From Galaxea fascicularis (lineage: Eukaryota; Cnidaria; Anthozoa; Scleractinia; Euphylliidae): a stretch of 64,000 bases of DNA. The translations under genes were made by a program, and so were the position numbers. Where the stretch lies: positions 24,384,713 to 24,448,712 of the forward strand of contig OX419338.1 of assembly GCA_948470475.1 (NCBI GenBank). The letters run 5' to 3'. This document shows positions 55,181 to 64,000 of the stretch, in pieces. The notes beneath the pieces are model-generated. The model ran no database searches. It was not told the DNA's origin and saw nothing but the letters and a program-made list of their open reading frames with translations. How positions within the stretch are numbered: position 1 is the stretch's first letter; every line of letters begins with the position of its first letter.

Positions 55181-55735
55181 GGGCACCTTTAAAGATGGCC
55201 GCATCGGACATATTGTGTAGAGCTTGATATGCTCTACTTTTGGGGGCCTAAACTGGATTGTCTTGAAAAAGTTCAATGAAGAAAAGGAACCATGGTTAAT
55301 GTGCAACAAAGAAATTTTTTTCTGTTTTTCAACCAAATCACTTTGTGACGGGTTTCATTGGTCATTGATGATTTTGTGTATGCCATATTGGACAACGGTA
55401 AGTCATCATGCCCAGATTAATAACTTTGCAGAGACTCACACTATTGCTCCAAGAGGAAAGCAGAGAAAGAAACATATGTGCATGTCGAAATGAGGGAGCA
55501 ATTTGATAAGCCTGTGCTGAAAACTTTGGTGCATCAAAATGTAGAACTTGATAGTGCAAATGTTACACTCGAGTGGTAGAAGACGACATGATTTCATGTC
55601 TTTATTTCCTCCTGTTGCTAAATAAGCGTCAATAAATGTTACTAACATGTAAAATACATTATCATCATACTATTCCCGCAATTTCATTCCTGTTGTTGTG
55701 TACACTATGTTATTAAAGATTAAAAATGTATCTGA
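55181..55735. other. Unrecognised sequence inside the gypsy relic
   Basis: An 89-codon plus-strand frame at 55224 (MICSTFGGLNWIVLKKFNEE) has no domain I know. With 54730-55180 it separates gypsy linker from integrase and is probably an insertion, but I could not define its ends. Confidence 0.4.
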
Positions 55736-56118
55736 ACTTTAATAGCCAAGTCCTGCAGTGTAACTGAACACCATACAAATAGCCAAGGGAAAGTAGTCTT
55801 GAACTTCCAGTGGGAAATGGAACTTACTTTCTGGCCAGCCTTGTTTGATGATGCCAGCAAGGGTCTTGAGGATAACATCTTCTTGAGTAAAGTTTTAGAT
55901 TTGGCAGAGAGTTTCATTTTTCACTGGAAGATACTGTAGCATGTTTACTTGCTCTGCTTCTATCTCTGTTGGAGACCTTGTTTCTGAGACTGTCATGACG
56001 CCTTCCTGATCCTCTGTCTCTGGCTTACTTAAGTGACAGATACGCGTGACTCAGGGGATTAGCCATAAGAAGGGAGGTTCCCTTCTTGTCATAGACTTCG
56101 AACTCATAGCGTTGGAGT

Positions 56119-57346
56119 CTAAGGAGCATTTGTTGTAAGTCCCTTTGGGTGCATTTGAGAGGATTTTCTTGGAGATTGCCTCCAGAGGCTTATGGTCAGA
56201 TTCAACCAGCACTTTCCTTCAAGACAGGTACATGTAGGTTTCAAACTTCTCCAATTCCAAATACTATGGCCAATAACTCTTTTTCGATTTGAGCATACTG
56301 GACCTCTGTGGGGGCCAGGGACCTGGATGCATATGCGACTGGATGTCCATCCTGCATTAGACATACTCCCAGGCCATGTATGGAGGCATCACACTGCAAC
56401 ATGGGTGTGGCACCTGGATCAAAGTACTTTCGGACCGGATTGTAGAGAGGATCTTCTTTGTCTCTTCCAGGACTGCATCATGCACCTGCTCATCCCATAG
56501 GAACTCGTCATTTTTGGTGAGCTTGCATAGGGGAGTCATGATCTCTGAAAGTCTCGGTGCAAACTTGTGTAGGTAGTTAGTCATCCCTAAGAGGCATTGG
56601 ATGCTCTGTCAGTCGGTGTTGGCATCTCTCTGATTGCCTTGACTTTTTCAGGGTCAAGTTGTAGCCCATCAGCAGAGAGCACATGGCCCATGTACGTGAC
56701 TTCCTTGAGCCTTAGCTGCAGCTTTCCCCTATTTAGCTTCACACCTTTATCTCAGCAGTGTTAAAGGAGAGCAATGAGTTTTCCATCATGGTCTCTTACT
56801 GCTTCATCATGGTTGGCTCCAGCTACTTTCCTCATCCAAGGACACATGCCAGAACCCATTTTTGGCATCTAACACAGTAAAGCATCTTGCATTCAAGAGC
56901 TCAGGAAGGGCATCCTCGATTTTTGGCAGTGGGTAGTGATTGCACTTAAGGGCTCAGTTGAGTGGTTTAGGGTCCACACACAGTCAGACATTGCCATTTT
57001 TCTTCAAGGTGACGACAGTTGCTGATATCCAGGGGGTAGGAACATTTACTGATGTGATGATATTAAAGCCTTCCAAATGATCCAGTTCCTCTTTTAGCTT
57101 TTCTTTAATGGTGATTGGCACCTTTCTTGTGGGGAGTTGAACTGATGGTACATTTGGGTCGATTTCTACGTGGAGATCACCTTCTAACTTTCCTTCCCCT
57201 CTGAATGCATCAGCATAATTATTCTTTGAGGACGAATTCTGTTGTAAGTGGTGTTTTGCTCTGCGATGATTCTTCAGACTGGATAGCGATGATGTTTTGT
57301 TGGACCACAGAGATGAGCTGCATTTGCTAACCGGCATGTAAACCAA
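56119..57346 (-). pseudogene. Gypsy RT-RNase H region
   Basis: LPTRKVPITIKEKLKEELDH and VPTPWISATVVTLKKNGNV open the RT. CVDPKPLN and RCFTVLDAKNGFWHVSLDE follow, and then the sequence jumps to KLNRGKLQLRLKEVTYMGHV. The segment with the Y-x-DD catalytic motif is missing. NYLHKFAPRLSEIMTPLCKL, LMQDGHPVAYASRSL and AQIEKELLAIVFG mark thumb and RNase H. Confidence 0.85.
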
Positions 57347-57474
57347 GCAGAGGCTTGCCTTTTCCTTTTAAGACTACAAATTCCATGCTGTATTTTTTTC
57401 CATTTCTGGGGTTCACAGCTTGGACCGTTTCTTGCCGATCGGCTCCTCCTTAGTTTTGTTGTACATAACAAAGG

Positions 57475-58280
57475 TTACTTCTGCATTGTCCAGGAGGGAT
57501 AGACTGCCTTAATACCATAAACTTCTTTGAAAGACTCTTCAGGTAAGATGTTCACTGTCACACCAGTGTCCAGTTTGAATTGGACTTGATGACTATCAGG
57601 ATTTTCCACAGCACAGACTTGTACCTTGACGTTGACACAAGCAACATATTCATCAAAGTCTGAATCCTCCACTGCATGCACTGGGTTGCGGACCTGTCTT
57701 GGTGTGGGAGGTTTAGAGTATGTGGCAGAACTGGGCAGAGGCGGTTTGGTTTTGCAGGCCACCACAAAGTGGTTTTGAATTCCACAGTTAGAGCAGGCCT
57801 TTCCCCATGCAGGACATTTCAGTTTGTTCCAGACGTGTGCAGCACCGTGACATAAGGATCCAGAAATCAATATCTCTTGTAGATTTCATTTGTCTGTCCG
57901 ATGCAATACTGCTGTAGCTTTTGGAGAACAATATCAACCTACATCATACACATCTTCATGAGCATCTGAGCCAGTGCAGGTTAACATTGTACCAGTTCTC
58001 AGTGATTTATTTACCGTAGGGTAATTTCAGGATCTTTTAGATGTGCTGCTATTTCGTAGTTATTCCAAGCACTGTGAAATTTTTTCCAGTTTGTCACCAA
58101 ATCCCCTGTGAGCTCTAATATTTTGAGGGCAATGGGATGTTTATCGGGATTTGTTCCAGATTAGTTTTGGTTCTGCGATAGCTTCTTGTACTAATGCACA
58201 GATGCGTCACTATCCTCGGGCTTCCATGGCATACTTAGTGTTTTGAGGTTAGCTAAATTTGTTCAGCAGAGATTTCCTTC
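57475..58280 (-). pseudogene. Gypsy gag C-terminus and protease
   Basis: The gag core has LELTGDLVTNWKKFHSAWNN and VLQKLQQYCIGQTNEIYKRY. The zinc-knuckle-like CPAWGKACSNCGIQNHFVVAC is followed by a protease with KLDTGVTVNILPEESF, where the DTG triad is intact. Stops interrupt gag. Confidence 0.82.
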
Positions 58281-58526
58281 TGAAGGCACAAAACAATTCC
58301 ACTCACAGTTGTCTTCCACTATTCTTTGTGAAGAAGTTGCTGAGGGGCTGTTAGAGAACATGGTAGAGAAAATGGAAACTATATCCTCTAGATTAACAGT
58401 TTGTAGATCAGAGTTGCTCGACCACGTGCGTGTGAACAAATCTCTCTCCTGAACACTTTCCTGTTTACTGAGCAGTGATTCCTCGATGGCAAGAAATGTG
58501 GAAACCAGATCCCACTTCTGACACCA

Positions 58527-58626
58527 TGTAACGTGTTCGCTAAGACAGACAGCGAAGCACCAGAGCATCTAAACACAACCTTTTAATCTTGCAAGCCGAG
58601 TCTTCATCTAATGAGGTGGGCGAACA
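58527..58626 (-). repeat. Gypsy 5' LTR (100 bases)
   Basis: On the minus strand it begins TGTTCGCCCACC and ends CGAACACGTTACA. It is directly followed by TGGTGTCAGAAGTGGGA, a primer-binding-type sequence. It is short for an LTR and only one copy is seen, so the limits are tentative. Confidence 0.6.
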
Positions 58627-58829
58627 CATTCTGGATCCCGGATGTAAGCTTAACTGTATAAATTAACTTAGCATGCTTAAATTAACATTATCAATAGGCC
58701 GCTGAATCCACCCAAAATATAGGTAATAGCTAAAAAGGTACCTCTTTTTTAGTCCTAATTTTTGTGTTTTAGATGAAGATGTTTTCTTCATGAAACAATA
58801 TATAAAACACAAATGAAGACAAGACACAC

Positions 58830-59880
58830 GTTTAAAGAACACCTAAATTTCGACCCGCATGTCAGTCTTCTTCAGGGTGCGAGTGAAGACCAACAAGTTG
58901 GTCGAAGTATAGGTGTTCTGTAAGGTGATTTTCTGACCATTGAAGCCAAGAGAGTGCTTTACAGCAAAGGAGCTGTTATACTGTTGGATTGACTACTCAA
59001 TGTGAGCATGACTGTATGGATTTTAATACAGTACTGTTTCGTAGACCAACGCAAAGTCAGTTCACTCATCAGTTAATCTCCAATATACACTGAAAGTGTC
59101 ATTCATCAGTTAATCTCCAATATACACTGAAAGTGTCATTAAGGTTTACATCAATTTTGATCACATTGCAGGAATGTTGGAAGGTACATTACAAACATGA
59201 AGCAAATAATTATTGATGGCCATGACAAAGACATCTTAAAGAAAGCCGCACAACCGCAACATGACAACAACCCAAAACATGCGACTGTGGAAAAAAAGAG
59301 GAGTTTCCATTACAAGGTGAATGATTGCAAAACGAAATTTTGCACCAAGCCAAGGTCACAACCAACGAGATGGTCTGACTGCCATGGTCAGTTCAAAACA
59401 AGATGGAGGAACCACCAGACGTCCTTTAAACACGAGAAAAAGAAAAATGACACCGAATTAGTAAATACATCTCGCAATATCTAAACCGCACGGCAACCTT
59501 AAACAAGTGCAACAAACTCATCTCTACCAGCAGACATCAAAGGGAAATACATCCTTAGGCACAATAATTCAGGTACGGATTTAGCAGCCAATATTTTTAT
59601 TTTCTCTTTTCTGAGTCAGTTGGTATTATGACTTCCATTTTACAATTCCCCACGCATGCACATTTTTTTAAATATTTTAAAATTATTGTAGTATACATTC
59701 AATACATTCCAACAGCCCCCCGAATAGGACCATACTGCTGATGTAAACCGTAACGACACTTCAGTCTATATGGAGATTAACTGATGAGTGGACTGACTAG
59801 TCTTCAAAACAGTACACTGCATTAAAATTCATGGGATCACAGTTAATCCAACAGTATATACAGGTATATGATTTTGTATA
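58830..59880 (+). mobile_element. Penelope-like relic with inverted ends
   Basis: Arms at 58975-59140 and 59740-59870 are inverted relatives; shared blocks include TCATCAGTTAATCTCCA and TACTGTTGGATT. The left arm carries a 43-base tandem duplication (59058-59143). Between them, the frame 59197-59484 ends FKTRWRNHQTSFKHEKKKND, the C-terminal part of a GIY-YIG module. At 58855-58890 (minus) lies CTGAAGAAGACTGAC...GGTCGAAAT, a hammerhead-like core. Confidence 0.7.
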
Positions 59881-60125
59881 AAAGTGATTAGAACTGTGAA
59901 ATAAAAAAAATGAAAGTCAGCAGATACATGTACTATAAATATTAAATTAATGTAGTATTTGGTTAGTTTATTACCAAATACATTTTGTTGCTCCGCAATC
60001 CTATAGACACAACCAATTTACCACTGACAATACATCTGCCAGTGTCCTAGTCACTGTACCTGTCTACATTTAAGCTCTACTTTGATTATCGAGACATGAC
60101 TGCTTTTGTATAGTACATATTACTA

Positions 60126-60629
60126 CAGTGGAACCTCAATTTTACAGAGTACTAAGGAACTGGGGAAATTGGTTCATTATATCGAGGGTTTGTTATATCA
60201 AAAACCTAGATATAACAAATTTGCAGAAAAACCACCAAAATGTTTGTTATATCGAGGTATAGTTAATAATTATTTTTTTAATGATGTGATGTTGCCCTAC
60301 CCAGCATTTCCAGATCTGAACGATTGCAGTAAATAACATGAAGCATGACAGTGTCAGTGTCTGGATTTATAATGAGCTGTTAATTGTAAAGTTGTTCTAC
60401 TGTTGCAGGATTAAAGGATATTCGTTTGTCATGTGTTGACATTTCTTCATTATATCGAGGTACATTTTTATGTTTGGGTTTCTGGATTGTGTTCATTACA
60501 ACAAAGATTTCATTACATTGAGGCTCGCTATATCAAGGTTCTGTTCCATACATTTCACTGTAACCTTGGCCAGGCTGAAGAATATCATTCATTATACCAA
60601 GGACTTCATTTTAAATCGAGGTTCCACTG
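60126..60629. mobile_element. TA-flanked pogo/Tigger-type element
   Basis: CAGTGGAACCTC on the left and GAGGTTCCACTG on the right are inverted and flanked by TA. The 504-base interior repeats TTATATCGAGG and TTATATCAA motifs. No transposase is readable. It shares its CAGTGGAACC ends with the element at 11911. Confidence 0.83.
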
Positions 60630-60631
60630 TA

Positions 60632-60980
60632 AAAACCAAACAGCAAAAATTTGAACATCAAGAAAAGACGGCGAAGAATTCAGGAACTCGTCAAACATTT
60701 CTGGCGCAGATGGATGAGAGAATGGTTACCCAACCTCAATTCAAGAAAGAAATGGCTTAAAACTCAAAGAAATCTTCAAGTCGGAGAAATTGTTCTTTTA
60801 ATATCACCGGATGCACCTTGTGGCAAATGGCCTCTCGGTCGAGTACTCGAAGTTTATCCTGGTGAAGATGGAAGAGTGGGAGTTGCTAGTTAAAGGTACA
60901 AGTTGGTCACAACACCCTCACTCAAAGTGTCTCCGATCAAACTGTGTCCCTTAGAAGTTTGTGATCAGTGAAGAGGAACT
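60632..60980 (+). pseudogene. BEL/Pao polyprotein C-terminus (DUF5641)
   Basis: [20 protein letters not shown], then [20 protein letters not shown] and [20 protein letters not shown] are the DUF5641 domain at the end of BEL pol. A frame change follows, then SPIKLCPLEVCDQ. The Tigger element cuts it at the left. A purine-rich GAGGAAGGGGAGAAT at 61066-61080 may be the polypurine tract. Confidence 0.82.
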
Positions 60981-61377
60981 TTACGAGAATGTGTTTAAGT
61001 GACATCATATTTTCATTAACTGACTCTTGTCAAGAAAATTAGTCAATATGCAACAACGTGCATATCGAGGAAGGGGAGAATCTTTAGGAGAGACAAATAA
61101 TTATTCAACCCAATCATTTTTGTTTTCTCATCGTTTCGTCAGTTAGTTTCCATCCGCATTCTATCAAGTTTTTATAAGTTTTTAGGATTATAGCTTCGTT
61201 TCGTTTCGTTTGGAAAAACAGCTTTGTTATAGTTCTTTAGCATTTATGAAATAAGTTTATGTAAAAGCGAATGATAAGTTAAGAAATCGTCAGAACACTA
61301 CAGGCCTGGCTGCCGGTGGAAAAGAGAGACAGGATCATTGCATTGTTAGATTCATGGTCAGCTAAGCGTAGTCCCTT

Positions 61378-61608
61378 ATTGGCCGTTCTGAAATTCAAAA
61401 GGGAACTGGGGCGAGTTTCAAATTTGAAGTAATCAATACCATCACATGAAACATAACATCGAAATTGGTCTCTGTTCAACCTAAAAGAATCATTAACTTG
61501 GTCAAACGACCAATCTCGATGTTATCTTTCATGTGATGGTGTCAATTTATCGATTACTTCAAATTTGAAACTCGCCCCAGTTCCCTTTTGAATTTTGGAA
61601 CAGCCAAT
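61378..61608. mobile_element. Foldback element with about 100-base arms
   Basis: ATTGGCCGTTC...GGGAACTGGGGCGAGTTTC...CATCACATGAAA on the left is inverted on the right (61501-61608) with a few differences. The spacer is about 25 bases. Non-coding. Confidence 0.85.
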
Positions 61609-61929
61609 TGGTCAACTCCACCAAGTTGTAAGATTGCCCCCCAGGGTAGGACATTACTCCACCAGACAATCAACTTGTTGTGTACATTCAGGCGTGACGA
61701 CCGCCCCATTCGGCTAAACTGGGAGTTTCATCTGGACCTGACTTGGTGGCAGGAACTCTTTCAGAGCTGGGACAGTCTTAGTTTCTTTTTAATGCCTGCA
61801 TGGGCCCATCTCCCTGACTTCGTCAGATGCCGCAGGCTGTCTGGGCTTTGGAGCGATCTTTAACGGCCAATGGTTTTTTGGTGCCTGGTCAGATTCTCAA
61901 CAACCCCTTATAAGGAACTGTTTCCTATA

Positions 61930-62124
61930 TAGACCCATTCAGCTTACTCAATGTTGTACCCAATTCAAACCCTTTGGGAATAAAACTTTTTGTTCCATGT
62001 TTTTCCATATCATTTAAACATGAATGCTACATTACAATGCAAATACAAAATTATACACAAAGAATCTTAAGCCCAGGAGATTTGAATAATTTGGGTACAA
62101 CATTGAGTTAGCCGAATGGGTCTA
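61930..62124. mobile_element. MITE inside the DIRS-like relic
   Basis: TAGACCCATTCAGCTTACTC and its inverse GAATGGGTCTA with TTGGGTACAACATTGAG (62091-62124) form about 33-base ends. It divides the RNase H region. Non-coding. Confidence 0.8.
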
Positions 62125-62532
62125 TTGTTGTGGCAGCTTATTTGTGGGGTTCTCAGTGTTCTTCACAGCGGTTTGAGTTCCTATGTGATAACAAGTCAGT
62201 GGTGGCTGTATCGTCATGAGGTACTTCCCGAGATGCAGACTTAATGGTTTTGTTGTATTACTTGGCATTGTTGGCAGTGCGCCATTCGTTTTCTTTAACA
62301 GCGTCATCAGTTCTTGGGAAAGCTAACCCTGTTGCAAATTCTCTTTCTTGTTTCCAGCTTCAGCACTTTCGGCACCTGGCCCTGTTCTTGCAAACGGGTC
62401 AAAAATTCAAGGATAAGTCATCACTTCTTAATTTCAACTCGTTTAATGAACCAACATAACACTAAACCTGGTTCGTGACAACAAAACATGGCAGAACAGC
62501 AACCTCGTGGTTGATCTGGTCCTACACTGCGC

Positions 62533-63600
62533 ATGTCTGTGATAAAACTAGTTCCTAGTCCTTCTGAACAGGTCCCTCAAGCCACAGAAGCTCCTACACC
62601 AATTCCTCCAGCTCTCCTGACAGCGCTGCAAGTTTTATACTTGACAGCGCTATGCCAGTTCTTTCCCACTCAGGGCCTTGCTCCATCTACACCTCAAGTT
62701 TACTTATCTGCCCAGCGTCGCTATGCCGATTTCTGCCATCAGGAGGGCCTTTTGAGTCCAGACGGGGCCCTTCTGCCAGCCGATGAACAGTCACTCATGC
62801 GTTTTGCATCATTGTTGGCCAATAACCTCTGAACCACTCATCCATCAAGGTGTACCTCAGTGCAGTGCGGTCCCTTCACATTGACAATGATTTACCTGAT
62901 CCCTTGGTCAACTGTCTGCAGTTGCAGCATTTGTTGAGGGGTATAAAGCATGTTCAGGGTTCACCTTCCCTGGCTCTCCTCCCAATTATGATTGACCTCC
63001 TGCAGATCATTCAGACTTGAAGTCCCATGTCCATGTCATGCTCTGGGCGGCGTGTTGCCTTGATTTTTTTGGTTTCTTGCATGCAGGCAAGTTCACCACT
63101 AATTCCCCATTTGACCACAGTATCCATCTAGCGGTTAGTGATGTTCAAGCTGATGCATTGCTCAATCCTACTTGTTTTAGAGCCCACATTAGGTCCTCTA
63201 AGACTGACCCCTTTCGCATTGGCTGTGTCATCCACGTGGGCCGTGGTAACAGTGTTAATTGCCCAATAGCAGCCCTTGGTAACTTCTTGGTTTTGCAGGG
63301 CCCGTCTCCAGGGCCGCTGTTTTGCTTTGTGAATGGTCGTCCCTTAACTTGCCACCAGCTGTCATTCCATGGTGCAGTCTATCTTACACTCCATGGGATA
63401 TCATGGTTCTTACTCGGGTCACAGCTTCTGGATTGGTGCGGCCACTACAGCTGCTTCTTGGGGAGTCCTGGATCACCTCATCAAGACTTTAGGCCAGTGG
63501 TCATGTGATGCTTACCAACGGCACATCCGCTCACCTACTGGCATTCTGACCCAGGTGTCTAGTCAGCAGGTAGTGCATTGTCCTCGCTTTCGTTGGAGTT
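62533..63600 (+). pseudogene. DIRS-type tyrosine recombinase, catalytic residues replaced
   Basis: The core-binding part reads QVYLSAQRRYADFCHQEGLL and ADEQSLMRFASLLANNL. After stops comes the catalytic part in two overlapping frames. In DFFGFLHAGKFT the family's first Arg position holds His. In GHSFWIGAATTAASWG the HxxR Arg is Trp. LDHLIKTLGQWSCDAYQRHI follows, where the usual nucleophilic Tyr (YIR) appears to be His. Reference residues are from general family knowledge. Even in frame it would be inactive. Confidence 0.78.
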
Positions 63601-64000
63601 GGGTGCCTCAGGTCTGGTCCCTTGGGGGGCTGCGGCAGAGCGGCCATGAGTCCCCATTGCTCTGGGTTGTCCAACCCAGAGGTCCTTTCAGCATGGCGGG
63701 CAGGGCTCGTGGCTGGGTTGCCCGTAGGACAGGCTTATGGGGTGTTCCACCGACCTGGGTTTGGTTTCCCTCAAGTGGTCATCGTTTGAGAGAATTAGGA
63801 AATTACAGTAACTGTTAATTGGACTTCAGTATTTAGCAGCCATCGACGTATTCACTTTTTCCCCACTTAAAGACAACTGGCCGTTTAGGGGAGGGGGTAT
63901 TAAAGGTGAATCGATTTTTGGATGTTAGTTCTGGGCATAATGAAAAGCAAACAGAGCAATTTTAATAAGGTGATGTCATTTTTAGCTCGTTGGATGACAT

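Larger units (their letters stand above)
54330..58626 (-). mobile_element. Ty3/gypsy retrotransposon relic
   Basis: Minus-strand order: LTR (58626-58527), primer-site-like TGGTGTCAGAAGTGGGA directly after it, gag (to 57870), zinc knuckle and protease (57870-57475), RT (57346-56580), RNase H (56584-56119), linker (to 55740), then foreign sequence of about 1 kb, and integrase (54720-54330). No 3' LTR was found. Stops and frameshifts occur throughout; the RT segment with the catalytic DD is deleted (see the RT entry). Confidence 0.87.
61613..63830 (+). mobile_element. DIRS-like relic: RNase H and tyrosine recombinase
   Basis: GRTLLHQTINLLC, IRLNWEFHLDLTWWQELFQS and, after the 193-base insertion, YLALLAVRHSFSLTASSVLG with KANPVANSLS are RNase H blocks of DIRS-type elements. 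The tyrosine recombinase follows (separate entry). RT upstream is missing. A GGGGAGGGGG tract lies at 63889. Stops and frame changes throughout. Confidence 0.82.

Overview
This window looks like a stretch of an animal genome, most probably a cnidarian and possibly a stony coral. That placement is an inference. It rests on small exons in long introns, a recognisable metazoan gene, and a dense mix of Penelope-like, CR1/L2-like, DIRS-like, copia, gypsy and BEL remnants plus many short inverted-repeat elements. I see no bacterial gene organisation, no CRISPR array and no rRNA.

One host gene crosses almost the whole window on the minus strand: an apparent orthologue of FHAD1 (forkhead-associated domain-containing protein 1). 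Nineteen consecutive exons can be read between 53387 and 1742. All have AG/GT borders, and the reading phase is compatible at all 18 junctions. They give 862 codons plus one base: an FHA domain, a Pro/Ser-rich linker, then a very long coiled coil. The first exon (start codon and N-terminal FHA strands) and the 3' exons were not found; the 3' end lies beyond base 1.

Nearly everything else is intron or upstream sequence filled with repeats. 1-9 kb holds inverted-repeat elements, a tRNA-derived SINE and a 3.2-kb minisatellite with a tandem higher-order duplication of about 1.26 kb. 9.6-13.4 kb holds LINE fragments, a hAT transposase relic and a TA-flanked short element. 14.4-20.1 kb holds a Penelope-like fragment and a DIRS-like element. 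21-30 kb is the most exon-rich part, with several foldback repeats. 31-36 kb holds Penelope and Crypton-like relics.

The most informative region is the 15.5-kb intron at 36.66-52.18 kb. It is a nest of elements whose order of insertion can be read from target-site duplications. A CR1/L2-like LINE (plus strand) is split by a 3.45-kb DNA element (TSD GTCATT), a Ty1/copia element (TSD ATTAC) and a Penelope 3' tail (TSD TATTTCACTG). The copia element is split by two minus-strand LINEs, one of which carries a further short element. The LINE may itself lie inside an older inverted-repeat element.

53.4-64 kb holds a gypsy relic, a Penelope relic with inverted ends, a BEL fragment, and a DIRS-like RNase H/tyrosine-recombinase relic at the right edge. 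Every element with recognisable coding sequence is broken by stops, frameshifts, deletions or lost catalytic residues. The best preserved is a 354-codon Penelope reverse-transcriptase frame.
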